The notes beneath the pieces were generated by a model. The model was not told the origin of the DNA and did not search any database. It saw nothing but the letters and a program-made list of their open reading frames with translations. A DNA stretch of 64,000 nucleotides from positions 1 to 64,000 of the forward strand of contig NZ_NULG01000010.1 of assembly GCF_002577195.1 (NCBI RefSeq), in the 5' to 3' direction. The DNA comes from Bacillus sp. AFS041924 (GTDB lineage Bacteria; Bacillota; Bacilli; Bacillales; Bacillaceae_G). The position numbers and the translations under genes were made by a program. Each line of letters opens with the position of its first letter. Position 1 is the stretch's first letter. This document shows positions 44,420 to 53,662 of the stretch, piece by piece.

Positions 44420-45247
44420 ATGGAATTATGGTTTACTGAAAAACAAACAAAAAACTTTGGAATTACTGCTAAAATTAATAAAACTTTACATACAGAGCAA
44501 ACTGAGTTTCAAAAGCTTGACATGGTAGAGACTGAAGAGTTCGGTAATATGCTTATTTTAGATGGTATGGTTATGACAACTCAAAAAGATGAGTTTGTGT
44601 ACCACGAAATGGTTGCACATGTACCTTTATTCACACACCCAAATCCGGAAAACGTATTAGTTGTAGGTGGCGGTGACGGCGGTGTAATTCGCGAAGTACT
44701 AAAACACCCAAGCGTGAAGAAAGCAACTCTAGTTGAAATCGATGGAAAAGTAATTGAATACTCTAAAATATACTTACCTGAAATTGCAGGAAAATTAGAA
44801 GACCCACGTGTAGAAGTAAAAGTAGATGACGGGTTTATGCATATTGCAAACAGCGAAAATGAATATGATGTCATTATGGTAGATTCTACTGAGCCAGTTG
44901 GTCCTGCTGTTAACTTATTTACAAAAGGATTCTATGCTGGAATCTCAAAAGCATTAAAAGAAGATGGTATTTTCGTGGCTCAAACGGACAACCCTTGGTT
45001 TACACCAGAATTAATTACACAAGTTCAACGTGATGTAAGAGAAATCTTCCCAATCACTCGTTTATACATTGCAAACATTCCAACATATCCAAGTGGTATG
45101 TGGACATTTACAATTGGTTCGAAAAAACATGATCCACTTGAAGTAGAAGAGAATCGTTTCTTCGATATTGAGACAAAATATTATACAAAAGAGCTACATA
45201 AAGCAGCGTTCGTATTACCAAAATTTGTAGCTGATCTTACTAAATAA
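44420..45247 (+). CDS. speE: Spermidine synthase
   Basis: Transfers aminopropyl from decarboxylated SAM to putrescine. The 275 residues are very close to the B. subtilis enzyme: [43 protein letters not shown]-site [31 protein letters not shown], catalytic Asp in [12 protein letters not shown] and [17 protein letters not shown]. Pairs with speB 12 bases downstream: SpeB makes putrescine and SpeE uses it. The arginine decarboxylase for agmatine must be elsewhere. Confidence 0.97.
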   Translation: MELWFTEKQTKNFGITAKINKTLHTEQTEFQKLDMVETEEFGNMLILDGMVMTTQKDEFVYHEMVAHVPLFTHPNPENVLVVGGGDGGVIREVLKHPSVKKATLVEIDGKVIEYSKIYLPEIAGKLEDPRVEVKVDDGFMHIANSENEYDVIMVDSTEPVGPAVNLFTKGFYAGISKALKEDGIFVAQTDNPWFTPELITQVQRDVREIFPITRLYIANIPTYPSGMWTFTIGSKKHDPLEVEENRFFDIETKYYTKELHKAAFVLPKFVADLTK

Positions 45248-45259
45248 GGGGGCTTAACT

Positions 45260-46132
45260 ATGCGTTTTGATGAAGCTTATTCAGGAAATGTATTTATAAA
45301 GAGTCATCCAAGCTTTGAAGAAAGTAAAGCAGTTATTTATGGTATGCCTATGGATTGGACTGTAAGTTTCCGTCCTGGTTCTCGTTTCGGTCCAGCACGT
45401 ATTCGTGAGGTTTCAATTGGATTAGAGGAATATAGTCCATATCAAGATAAAGAACTTGAAGAAGTTAAATACTTTGATGCAGGAGATATTCCATTACCAT
45501 TTGGTAACGCACAAAGAAGTCTTGATATGATTGAAGACTATATTGACGGCCTATTAGCTGAAGGGAAATTCCCTTTAGGTATGGGTGGAGAGCATCTTGT
45601 ATCTTGGCCTGTAATGAAAGCTATGTATAAGAAATACCCAGACTTAGCTATTATTCATTTTGATGCTCATACGGATTTACGTGATTCATATGAGGGTGAG
45701 CCATTATCTCACTCAACACCAATTAAAAAAGTTTGTGATTTAATTGGTCCAAAAAATGTTTATTCTTTTGGTATTCGTTCTGGTATGAAGGAAGAATTTG
45801 AATGGGCTAAAGAAGTTGGAATGAATTTATTTAAATTCGAAGTGCTTGAGCCGTTAAAGAAAGTACTTCCAACACTTGCTGGTCGTCCAGTATATGTTAC
45901 GATTGATATCGATGTACTAGACCCAGCGCATGCTCCAGGAACAGGTACTCTTGAAGCAGGTGGTATTACTTCAAAAGAAATGCTTGATAGTATATTAGCA
46001 ATTGCTAACAGTGATATTAACGTTGTTGGGGCAGACTTAGTAGAAGTAGCACCAGTATATGATCATGCAGAGCAAACTCAAGTTGCAGCAAGTAAATTTA
46101 TTCGTGAAATCCTATTAGGTTGGGTAAAATAA
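45260..46132 (+). CDS. speB: Agmatinase
   Basis: Ureohydrolase converting agmatine to putrescine and urea; 290 residues. Binuclear manganese ligands are in GGEHLVSWP, IIHFDAHTDLRD and VTIDIDVLDPAHAPGTGT; Glu at VEVAPVYDH completes the site. ATG follows AAGGGGG, 12 bases after speE. Operon order speE-speB is as in B. subtilis (ywhF-ywhG). Confidence 0.97.
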   Translation: MRFDEAYSGNVFIKSHPSFEESKAVIYGMPMDWTVSFRPGSRFGPARIREVSIGLEEYSPYQDKELEEVKYFDAGDIPLPFGNAQRSLDMIEDYIDGLLAEGKFPLGMGGEHLVSWPVMKAMYKKYPDLAIIHFDAHTDLRDSYEGEPLSHSTPIKKVCDLIGPKNVYSFGIRSGMKEEFEWAKEVGMNLFKFEVLEPLKKVLPTLAGRPVYVTIDIDVLDPAHAPGTGTLEAGGITSKEMLDSILAIANSDINVVGADLVEVAPVYDHAEQTQVAASKFIREILLGWVK

Positions 46133-46144
46133 TACGAATTGTGA

Positions 46145-46189
46145 AAGGCGATTTTTCGTTCAAAAGAGCGAAAATTCGTCTTTTTTTTA
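46145..46189 (+). terminator. spe operon terminator
   Basis: Imperfect stem GGCGATTTTTCG / CGAAAATTCGTC with a loop of about ten bases, followed by a long T run. Confidence 0.8.
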
Positions 46190-46242
46190 TATGAAATTTT
46201 AAATTTGAATAAAAATTATACTAATAATATAAAAATATTATT

Positions 46243-46289
46243 GATAATGATAATCATTACCTTTATAATTGAGAACGATTATTATTATC
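46243..46289 (+). promoter_or_regulatory. Two Fur boxes upstream of the PepSY gene
   Basis: GATAATGATAATCATTACC at 46243-46261 matches 18 of 19 consensus positions. A second, weaker copy GAGAACGATTATTATTATC lies at 46271-46289. Their centres are 28 bp apart. Strong iron repression is expected. Confidence 0.88.
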
Positions 46290-46312
46290 ATATTTTCGGG
46301 GAGAAGATGAAA

Positions 46313-47428
46313 ATGAAAAAAGGGGTAAGGAAGTTTATTTTGACACTACATCTCGTGTGCAGTTTAGTTTTTGGTCTATTTATTATTGCTGTTTGTGCAA
46401 CGGGTAGTGTTTTAGTGTTTGAGGATCAAATTGAACATGTGTTAAATCCGCAGTATTTTAAGCCTGCAAGTAGTGAAAGAAATGTTGGAATTAACGAAGC
46501 AGAAAAGGTTTTTCAAGATCATTACAAAGGATTTGAAATCACTAGGCTGGATGTTCCTTCAAAGTTATCAGATGTATACCATGCAAATATGTCAAAAGGA
46601 CATAATGAAATTGATGCTTATATAGATCCTAGCAATGGTAAGTTATTAGGTAATTTTGATAGAGAAGCGTCATTCGTATCTTTTATGAAAGATTTACATA
46701 CTCATTTATTGTTAGATGATATTGGTGAAACAATTATAGGAATCGTAGCAATTGCATTTATTATTATTCTTATTACAGGTATTTATTTATGGTATCCAGG
46801 TATTAAACGAATGTTTAAAAGCTTAAAAATAAAATGGAATAAAAGCCAAATGGCACGAAATTTATCATTACATAATTTCATTGGGGTAATTACTTTACCA
46901 TTTTTACTCGTTGTAGCAATTACAGGAATGCTATTTCCATTCCAAGAAAAGATTGAAGAATCTTTGAAATTGAAGTTTACATCGAATTATCCTGAAGAGC
47001 TTAAATCAGTTGATAATGGTAAACATCAAATTGGATTAGATTCTATAACCGCTGAAATTAAAAAGCTACATCCTGAAGGTGAGTTATACAAATTAAGACT
47101 TCCATCTGATAAAGAGGGTGTTATAGAAGCCCAATTAAGTGATGGTACTTACGATCCTAAAGGTAAAGGGAATACAAGTGAATTCTTCGATCAATTTTCT
47201 GGCAAGCATTTAGGATCTTTTTCGAAAAATAATGAAACGGCTTATGATAAATTTTTGGTTTGGAGACATAGTTTACATAGAGGTACTTATGGTGGTGTCT
47301 TCGTAAGAACGATTTATGCCTTAGTTGGGATTGCTCCACTTGGATTAGGAATAACTGGTATTACAATGTGGGCTTTAAAACGTAGAAACAAAGCTAAAAA
47401 AATGAGGAAATTACAGAAAGTAGCATAA
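46313..47428 (+). CDS. PepSY-associated transmembrane protein, iron-regulated
   Basis: 371-residue membrane protein of the PepSY_TM class often linked to siderophore or heme iron reduction. Four main helices: LHLVCSLVFGLFIIAVCATG, GIVAIAFIIILITGIYLWYP, FIGVITLPFLLVVAITGMLF and TIYALVGIAPLGLGITGITMW. PepSY modules lie between (about 60-110 and 255-320). Conserved helix residues include HTHLLLDDIGETIIG and WRHSLHRGTYGG, whose His may bind heme. The frame is open to 46205, but that would run through both Fur boxes; ATG 46313, nine bases after GGGGAG, is chosen. Monocistronic. A ferric-reductase-like role is inferred from regulation and family. Confidence 0.86.
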   Translation: MKKGVRKFILTLHLVCSLVFGLFIIAVCATGSVLVFEDQIEHVLNPQYFKPASSERNVGINEAEKVFQDHYKGFEITRLDVPSKLSDVYHANMSKGHNEIDAYIDPSNGKLLGNFDREASFVSFMKDLHTHLLLDDIGETIIGIVAIAFIIILITGIYLWYPGIKRMFKSLKIKWNKSQMARNLSLHNFIGVITLPFLLVVAITGMLFPFQEKIEESLKLKFTSNYPEELKSVDNGKHQIGLDSITAEIKKLHPEGELYKLRLPSDKEGVIEAQLSDGTYDPKGKGNTSEFFDQFSGKHLGSFSKNNETAYDKFLVWRHSLHRGTYGGVFVRTIYALVGIAPLGLGITGITMWALKRRNKAKKMRKLQKVA

Positions 47429-47460
47429 ATGAACGAAATATAATACAGAAGAAAGCGGAA

Positions 47461-47508
47461 CCCGAAAGATAAGTGCTCTAAAAGAGAATTTATCTTTCGG
47501 TTTTTTTT
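47461..47508 (+). terminator. Terminator after PepSY gene
   Basis: Eleven-bp stem CCGAAAGATAA / TTATCTTTCGG with a 17-nt loop and a run of eight T. Confidence 0.85.
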
Positions 47509-47604
47509 GTATGGGTATTAAATAATCTATGATAAGAAATTTTATAGCTTTTTGATAGTAAAACAATGCTTTTGAAGAAAGATAAAAATAGAAATAAAAA
47601 TAAA

Positions 47605-47622
47605 GTTAACGTTGACGTTAAC
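47605..47622 (+). promoter_or_regulatory. Palindrome upstream of yfmP, likely MerR-type operator
   Basis: GTTAACGT TG ACGTTAAC: perfect 8-bp arms with a 2-bp centre, 77 bases before the yfmP start. Size and symmetry suit a MerR-family dimer sitting between promoter elements, so autoregulation by the adjacent gene is likely. Confidence 0.65.
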
Positions 47623-47698
47623 GATACATTAGGAGTAAGATAGATAAGTGATGTAAATAACGCGATCAATTAAATATTTTTCGAAGGGAGGAAATAAT

Positions 47699-48121
47699 TT
47701 GCTTTATAAAATAGATGAAGTAGCAAAAGAGTGTAATTTAACGAAACGTTCTATTCGATATTACGAGGAAATTGGATTAATTCCTCCACCTGAAAGAAGC
47801 GAAGGTGGATTTCGGCTTTATTCAGATCAGCATATTGAACGACTAAAGAAAATAATGAATGTACGTGATGTTCTTGGTTTTTCATTGCAAGAGGTCCAGG
47901 AATATATGGCAATTAGTGAAGCGTTTGAAGAATTCCGAATCCAATATAGAGAAAACAAGGAAAAGATGAACGATGATGAGAGAAAGGAAAAGCTTCTAGG
48001 AGCGGAAGAAATACTTTCTCAACAATTAAATATGATTGATGAAAAGCTTAAAAAAATGAACGACATAAGAAATGAAATGAATGAGATGTACCAGAGAGTG
48101 CGAAAAGCATTAGAACAATAA
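47699..48121 (+). CDS. yfmP: MerR-family regulator YfmP
   Basis: 140-residue regulator: N-terminal MerR helix-turn-helix with wings (KIDEVAKECNLTKRSIRYYE, then GLIPPPERSEGGFRLYSDQH) and a long dimerisation coiled coil (about 85-138). No Cys effector site of the metal-sensing kind is present. TTG start with GGGAGG. The MFS pump starts 24 bases after the stop. In B. subtilis YfmP represses yfmP-yfmO; the palindrome upstream fits that here. Confidence 0.9.
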   Translation: MLYKIDEVAKECNLTKRSIRYYEEIGLIPPPERSEGGFRLYSDQHIERLKKIMNVRDVLGFSLQEVQEYMAISEAFEEFRIQYRENKEKMNDDERKEKLLGAEEILSQQLNMIDEKLKKMNDIRNEMNEMYQRVRKALEQ

Positions 48122-48145
48122 AAAAATATGGGAGATGGAAGGACT

Positions 48146-49372
48146 ATGTCAAACTTGGCTAATAGTAAAAATCAAAGGACTGATATAAGTCAAAAGTCGG
48201 GTCTTCTGAATCAACCAAAGGCCATTTGGGCTGTTGGTTTTGCATGTATTATCGCATTCATGGGAATAGGATTAGTTGACCCAATCTTACCAGCAATCGC
48301 CAAGAAGATGCATGCTTCCAAAAGTGACGTAACGCTGCTTTTTACTAGCTATAATTTAGTAATGGCAATTGCTATGTTAGTAACAGGTTATCTATCTTCA
48401 CGTATCGGAATTAAATGGACACTTCTTTTAGGTATTCTAATTATTGCAGTTTTCGCAGGTCTTGGCGGAAATTCAAGCAGTATATGGGAATTGGTTTGGT
48501 TACGTGGCGGTTGGGGCCTAGGTAACGCTCTATTCGTTGCGACAGCATTATCTGCAATTGTTTCATTATCAAGATCAGGTGTTGCACAATCAATCATTTT
48601 ATACGAAACTGCGATAGGTCTAGGCATTTCGGTTGGTCCTCTTTTAGGTGGGGAATTAGGTTCAATTTCATGGAGAGGTCCATTTTTTGGCGTAGCTTGT
48701 TTAATGGTCATTGCATTTTTATCTTTAAGCGTTATGATGCCAAAAACACCAATAACACAAAGTACGAAAAAAACATCATTCCTTGATCCATTCCGCGCTC
48801 TTAAACATAGATCATTATTAACACTAGGGATTACAGCATTTTTATATAACTTTGGGTTTTTTACTTTATTAGCATTCTCACCATTCTTTATGGGCTTAAA
48901 GGAACATGGTTTAGGGTTTGTATTCTTAGGTTGGGGACTTTTATTAGCAATCACATCCGTATTTATGGCACCAAAGCTACAAAAAAAATTCGGTACGCTT
49001 AAATCGATGTATGCAATGTTAACACTTTTTGCTATAACACTTATTATTATGGGGATTGGAACAGATACAAATAGCGTTATTATCGTCTGTGTAATTATTG
49101 CTGGTGCATTTTTAGGTAATAACAATACATTAATTACGACAGCAGTAATGCAGGCAGCTCCAGTTGAACGTTCAACGGCATCTGCGGCATATAGCTTTTT
49201 ACGTTTCCTTGGTGGAGCAATTGCACCATTTTTAGCAGGTAAACTTGCTGAATGGTATAATCCACATGTGCCTTTCTATGTAGGTGGATGTTTTGTATTA
49301 ATATCGGTACTATTCTTATTAATTAATAAAAAGCATTTAATTCATATTGATAAAGCAGAATCTGCGCATTAA
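48146..49372 (+). CDS. yfmO: MFS multidrug efflux protein YfmO
   Basis: 408-residue major facilitator with twelve helices, DHA1-type. Motif A region ends SSRIGIKWTLLLGILI, motif C is YETAIGLGISVGPLLGGELG, and GIGLVDPILPAIAKKM (motif D1) is near the start. ATG 48146, after GGAAGG, is preferred over ATG 48128, which has no site. Cotranscribed with its MerR regulator. In B. subtilis YfmO exports copper-related or multidrug substrates; specificity here is open. Confidence 0.9.
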   Translation: MSNLANSKNQRTDISQKSGLLNQPKAIWAVGFACIIAFMGIGLVDPILPAIAKKMHASKSDVTLLFTSYNLVMAIAMLVTGYLSSRIGIKWTLLLGILIIAVFAGLGGNSSSIWELVWLRGGWGLGNALFVATALSAIVSLSRSGVAQSIILYETAIGLGISVGPLLGGELGSISWRGPFFGVACLMVIAFLSLSVMMPKTPITQSTKKTSFLDPFRALKHRSLLTLGITAFLYNFGFFTLLAFSPFFMGLKEHGLGFVFLGWGLLLAITSVFMAPKLQKKFGTLKSMYAMLTLFAITLIIMGIGTDTNSVIIVCVIIAGAFLGNNNTLITTAVMQAAPVERSTASAAYSFLRFLGGAIAPFLAGKLAEWYNPHVPFYVGGCFVLISVLFLLINKKHLIHIDKAESAH

Positions 49373-49409
49373 TTATATTATGAGGTAGATTCAGAAATTT
49401 AGTGAATGT

Positions 49410-49442
49410 CCGCTGGAAATTAAAATTTCTAGCGGTTTTTTT
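49410..49442 (+). terminator. yfmP-yfmO terminator
   Basis: Stem CCGCTGGAAATT / AATTTCTAGCGG (one mismatch), then seven T. Confidence 0.85.
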
Positions 49443-49482
49443 GTTTTTAACAAACAAAAAACAGCCCTTTACGAGCTGCTTG

Positions 49483-49737
49483 TCATGGTCCGAAATGACC
49501 AAAAAAGGCAAGATAAAAGATGAAGCCGATGAGTGCGAGTAGTCCGATTATTACAGCTGTAAAACTGCCGAACATGATTGCTTTTCGTTTGAAAATGAAC
49601 CATAAAATGAGTCCCACAACGAGCGGCACGAAAAAGGCGTACAAATAAATGAGAAAAATACTCGATAACGAAATAATTCCAATGCCTAGTCCGATGAAAA
49701 ATAGTTTGCTTGATGATAGTTGTGCGATTATTTTCAT
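49483..49737 (-). CDS. Small membrane protein of unknown function
   Basis: 84-residue protein with three hydrophobic segments (FFIGLGIGIISLSSIFLIYL, YAFFVPLVVGLILWFIF, FTAVIIGLLALIGFIFYLAF) and a Gly/His/Pro tail (FGHFGP). The ATG has GAAGGAG. A weak hairpin with a T run (about 49455-49475, minus strand) follows. It stands alone between yfmO and ywiB. I do not recognise a named family. Confidence 0.65.
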   Translation of the reverse strand: MKIIAQLSSSKLFFIGLGIGIISLSSIFLIYLYAFFVPLVVGLILWFIFKRKAIMFGSFTAVIIGLLALIGFIFYLAFFGHFGP

Positions 49738-50007
49738 AAATTCTCCTTCTATATACTATATGTTCTTTATTGTCTCACAAACCATTTTCAATTGAAAACA
49801 AATATTATCACAATTTCAAGAGTAGAATTAAAACAAGAAAATGCACCAACTTTTGAGACGACCGTATTTTTTTGTTCGTTTTAATGAATATTTTTCACAA
49901 TTTTTTTATTACCTATTTTATTTTTTTTATTAGATTATGCTAAAATGGGAAAAGATGATTTTTGGATGTGATTCGTTACGTTCATCGGGAGAAAAGGACG
50001 TGTAAAA

Positions 50008-50445
50008 GTGAAAGGAAAACAAGGTATACCTGTTTCAATTGATTTTGAGACTTTGATTAAAGATCCACACGGGCGTGATAAAATCAGTTTTCAAGCAAAT
50101 GGCCTATATTATAAAAAAGATGATGTTTCATATCTATTATTTGATGAAAATCACGAAGATCGAAAAATAAAGGCGACTATGAAGATAGGAAAAGGGGAAG
50201 TTACAATTATTCGTAATGGCGGAGTGATGATGCGTCATCAATACCGTGTTAATGAAACAACTGAAGGTACTTTCTCAAATGAATTAGGTGTATTTCAAAC
50301 AAAAGCATATACAAAAAAACTACAATTTCTAGTATCAGAAGGACCTTTAAAAGGCGTGCTTCAATTAGGGTATAAGTTATTCGTAGGGGATGAAAATGCT
50401 GGTTCGTATAACATCACAGTATCAATTAAGGAGGCAACGATATGA
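50008..50445 (+). CDS. ywiB: YwiB, DUF1934 beta-barrel protein
   Basis: 145-residue cytosolic protein of the calycin-like DUF1934 family. The pattern of alternating strands is clear: [49 protein letters not shown] and [23 protein letters not shown]. Ligand unknown. GTG start with AAAGGAC. Its stop overlaps the argS ATG (ATGA), so translation is coupled; the same gene pair occurs in B. subtilis. Confidence 0.92.
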   Translation: MKGKQGIPVSIDFETLIKDPHGRDKISFQANGLYYKKDDVSYLLFDENHEDRKIKATMKIGKGEVTIIRNGGVMMRHQYRVNETTEGTFSNELGVFQTKAYTKKLQFLVSEGPLKGVLQLGYKLFVGDENAGSYNITVSIKEATI

Positions 50446-52112
50446 ATACATTAGAACAAGTAAAAAGTCGTTTGAAAAATGAAATCGAAGCTGCTGTATT
50501 AAAAGCAGGATTAGCAACGGAGGAACAACTACCACAAGTAGTATTAGAAACCCCAAAAGATAAAGCGCACGGAGATTTTTCTACGAATATGGCAATGCAA
50601 TTGGCGCGTGTTGCAAAAAAGGCGCCTAGAATGATCGCAGAAGAGTTAATTAATTCTTTTGATCAAAGCAAAGCTAGTATTCAAAAAGTAGAAATTGCTG
50701 GACCTGGTTTCATCAATTTTTATATGGATAATAGTTACCTTACTGATTTAATCCCGTCAATTATTGAATCAGGAAAAGAATATGGCCAAACAAACTTTGG
50801 TAACGGTGAAAAGATTTTAGTTGAGTTTGTTTCAGCGAATCCGACTGGTGATTTACACTTAGGCCATGCTCGTGGTGCAGCATTTGGGGACTCATTATGT
50901 AATGTTTTAAGTAAAGCTGGTTATGAAGTAACACGTGAATATTATATTAATGATGCTGGAAACCAAATTAATAATTTAGCATTATCAGTAGAAGCTCGTT
51001 ATATGCAAGCTCTTGGATTGGATAAAGAAATGCCTGCAGATGGCTATCATGGTGCGGACATTATTGAGATTGGGAAAACTTTAGCTGGTGAATTCGGTGA
51101 CCGTTATATGAATGAACCAGAAGAAGCTCGTTACAAATTCTTCCGTGAGTACGGTTTAAAACTAGAAATGGAAAAGCTACAAAGAGATCTACGTAATTTC
51201 AGAGTAGACTTTGATGTATGGTATTCAGAAACTTCATTATATGAAAATGGTAAAGTGCTAGAAGCTCTTGCTGATTTAAAACAACGTGGTGAAACATATG
51301 AAGAAGAAGGAGCAACTTGGTTCCGTTCTACAACATATGGAGATGACAAAAACCGTGTATTAATAAAGAGTGATGGATCTTATACTTATTTAACGCCGGA
51401 CATCGCTTACCACCGAGACAAGCTAAGTCGTGGAGCAGATAAATTAATCGATATTCTTGGAGCTGACCACCACGGTTACATTCCTCGAATGAAAGCGGCA
51501 ATTCAAGCATTAGGTTATAACGCTGATACACTTGAAGTAGAGATTATTCAAATGGTTCAGCTATATCAAGATGGTCAAAAAGTAAAAATGAGTAAACGCA
51601 CAGGAAAAGCTGTAACGTTACGTGATCTAATGGAAGAAGTAGGAATTGACGCGACACGTTACTTCTTTGCTATGCGTGGTTGCGATTCACATTTGGACTT
51701 CGATATGGACCTAGCTGTTTCAAAATCAAATGAAAACCCTGTGTATTATTCACAATACGCACATGCTCGCGTATGCAGTATTCTTCGTCAAGGAAAAGAA
51801 ATGGGTATAGTTTACAATGGTGAAGCGGATTACAGCCTTGTTTCTTCTGAAAAGGAATATGAATTATTAAAGAAATTAGGAGAATTCCCAGCGGCAGTTT
51901 CATTAGCAGCTTCAAAACGTACACCACATCATATTACAAACTATGTGTTTGAACTAGCTGGAACTTTCCACAGCTTCTATAATGCAGAAAAAGTATTAGA
52001 TGCTGAAAATGTTGAAAAATCAAAAGCTAGACTAGCTTTAATGAAATCTGTTCAAGTTACATTACAAAATGCATTAGCTTTAGTTGGAGTTTCTGCACCT
52101 GAAAAAATGTAA
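50442..52112 (+). CDS. argS: Arginyl-tRNA synthetase
   Basis: Class I synthetase charging tRNA-Arg; 556 residues. It has the N-terminal Add1 domain (about 1-95), the HIGH-equivalent [19 protein letters not shown], the KMSKS-equivalent [11 protein letters not shown] and a C-terminal DALR anticodon domain (about 435-556; [15 protein letters not shown]). Overlaps ywiB by four bases. I found no T-box leader, so regulation is probably constitutive. Confidence 0.98.
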   Translation: MNTLEQVKSRLKNEIEAAVLKAGLATEEQLPQVVLETPKDKAHGDFSTNMAMQLARVAKKAPRMIAEELINSFDQSKASIQKVEIAGPGFINFYMDNSYLTDLIPSIIESGKEYGQTNFGNGEKILVEFVSANPTGDLHLGHARGAAFGDSLCNVLSKAGYEVTREYYINDAGNQINNLALSVEARYMQALGLDKEMPADGYHGADIIEIGKTLAGEFGDRYMNEPEEARYKFFREYGLKLEMEKLQRDLRNFRVDFDVWYSETSLYENGKVLEALADLKQRGETYEEEGATWFRSTTYGDDKNRVLIKSDGSYTYLTPDIAYHRDKLSRGADKLIDILGADHHGYIPRMKAAIQALGYNADTLEVEIIQMVQLYQDGQKVKMSKRTGKAVTLRDLMEEVGIDATRYFFAMRGCDSHLDFDMDLAVSKSNENPVYYSQYAHARVCSILRQGKEMGIVYNGEADYSLVSSEKEYELLKKLGEFPAAVSLAASKRTPHHITNYVFELAGTFHSFYNAEKVLDAENVEKSKARLALMKSVQVTLQNALALVGVSAPEKM

Positions 52113-52125
52113 ATAGTAAATTGGT

Positions 52126-52166
52126 AAAAGTACCATGCCTTATGTTTAAGGTATGGTACTTTTTTT
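52126..52166 (+). terminator. argS terminator
   Basis: Long stem AAAAGTACCATGCCTTA / TTAAGGTATGGTACTTTT with a TGT loop, then T run. Confidence 0.92.
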
Positions 52167-52300
52167 AGTTAATCTTTATTTTCAAAGAGTATTATTTTGT
52201 AAGATTTTTGGGTATTAATTTATATAATTTTGTCGGTAGATACGGAAAAATCACAAATTTCACCATTTTTTTATTTATTTTTTAAATTTTTTTTATAACG

Positions 52301-52329
52301 ACCCCCTAAAAAATGAAATTCTCTACGAA
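52301..52329 (+). promoter_or_regulatory. Sigma-I-type promoter of the DUF5667-sigI-rsgI cluster
   Basis: ACCCCC at 52301-52306, 19 bases, then CGAA at 52326-52329 (context CTACGAATAGTTATAG). These are the two hallmark elements of B. subtilis sigma-I promoters. It lies 51 bases upstream of the secreted-protein start, in a cluster that itself encodes sigma-I, which implies positive autoregulation. No strong sigma-A promoter was seen at the same place. Confidence 0.75.
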
Positions 52330-52380
52330 TAGTTATAGTGAGACTACATAAAGAAATTTTTACAAAGGGGATAAAAACAC

Positions 52381-53481
52381 ATGAAAAAACTTTTAGTACA
52401 TACAACTGCCACAGCATTATTATTATCACAACTAGGATTTTCAGGTTCAGTATTTGCTGCTGAAAATGAATCTGCTTCAAAAACTGATTTAAACCACAAA
52501 GAAGAGGCACCTGCATTACTTAAAGGCGATTTCTTCTATTTTGTAAAAACAACTGTAGAAAAGATTCAACTGTTATTAACAACTGACAAAGTAAAAGAAG
52601 CAGAACTTTTAGCAGAATTTGCGCAAGAGCGTATTCATGAAGCAAGAGAATTAATTAAAGAAGGTAAAGAAGACCTAGCAAAAGAAACAATAAAAGAAGC
52701 TTTAGGACAGATGGAAAATGCTCAAGGGCAACTTCCAACGATTACTGAGCCAACGACTCCAGAGAACGCAACAACAGAAGGTACTGTGAATACGAAACCA
52801 GCTGAAGATTCAACAGAAGTAGAAAAAGTTGAAACAGAAAAAGACGAAAAAGAACATGTTGAAAAACAAAAATTAACTAAAGAGCAAAAAGAAATTGCTA
52901 AAATTCAGCACCATTTAAATAATAATTTACTTGTTTTAGCAGACGTTTTAGATAAAGTGAAAAATCCTAAAGCGAAAGCTGCAATTGCAAAAAATATTGA
53001 AAAGAGCTTTAACAAAATTTCTGAAAGATTAGAGAAAGTATTAAAGCATTCAGAAAAAAATTCAACTGTTGTAAAACCAATTATTACAGTTCAATACCCT
53101 GATACAACTACAGAAAAATCAGATACACCAGAAGTTATTACAATGATAACTAAAATTGAAGATGTAAAAGATACAGATTTAAAAAATGTAAATGAAGATG
53201 ATGCTACTGAGGTTTCTACTAAACCTGCAAAAGTAAAACATAAGGAAGTTCATCATAAGGATAAACATAAATCAAAGGAAGAAAAAGTAGTTAAAGTTAA
53301 GAAAGACGAAAAAGCTGTAAAACATGAAGTGAAAAAACACGAAAATGGTACAGTTCATAGACATCATGGTAAAAATGAAAATCGTGGAAATCACAAGGGA
53401 AATGAGAAGCATGAATGGAAGAAAAGTGATGACTCTAATGACCAAGGTGAAAACAACGGAAATGGTCATCATAAACATTAA
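52381..53481 (+). CDS. Secreted DUF5667 protein with Lys/His-rich tail
   Basis: 366 residues. A signal peptide (MKKLLVHTTATALLLSQLGF, cut near VFA-A) leads to a DUF5667 helical domain (about 45-115: APALLKGDFFYFVKTTVEKI, then LLAEFAQERIHEARELIKEG). An acidic/Thr linker (about 120-165), a second helical segment (about 165-220) and another Thr/Asp linker follow. After residue 275 the protein is strongly basic and low-complexity, rich in Lys, His, Asn and Gly (HKEVHHKDKHKSKEEK, ending NGNGHHKH). No enzyme motif is visible; the tail could bind wall teichoic acid, peptidoglycan or metal. It is driven by the sigma-I-type promoter and lies 181 bases ahead of sigI with no clear terminator between. 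The domain name is certain to family level only. Confidence 0.82.
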   Translation: MKKLLVHTTATALLLSQLGFSGSVFAAENESASKTDLNHKEEAPALLKGDFFYFVKTTVEKIQLLLTTDKVKEAELLAEFAQERIHEARELIKEGKEDLAKETIKEALGQMENAQGQLPTITEPTTPENATTEGTVNTKPAEDSTEVEKVETEKDEKEHVEKQKLTKEQKEIAKIQHHLNNNLLVLADVLDKVKNPKAKAAIAKNIEKSFNKISERLEKVLKHSEKNSTVVKPIITVQYPDTTTEKSDTPEVITMITKIEDVKDTDLKNVNEDDATEVSTKPAKVKHKEVHHKDKHKSKEEKVVKVKKDEKAVKHEVKKHENGTVHRHHGKNENRGNHKGNEKHEWKKSDDSNDQGENNGNGHHKH

Positions 53482-53662
53482 TAAGTAATTATTACCATTC
53501 ACCTTTCAATTGAATTAACATGAAACATTTCTTAGGATGCGATATGCTTAAGTTTAGTGGGTTTAATAAAACGGTGCCACTTCGTCCATTTGATTATATA
53601 ATGGGTGGAGGCGCATTCTGTTTTAAAAACTAAGCAATCCTCTTTTGAAAGGAGATGGGGTC

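Noticed and set aside
46205-46312. N-terminal extension of the PepSY protein
   Set aside because: It would read through both Fur boxes and the promoter; the start at 46313 has a proper ribosome-binding site.
49738-50007. T-box leader before ywiB-argS
   Set aside because: No T-box sequence (AGGGTGGNACCGCG) or specifier-like structure is present.
53272-53502. Minus-strand frame rich in Phe and Met
   Set aside because: Complement of the Lys/His-rich coding tail of the secreted protein; no start signal.
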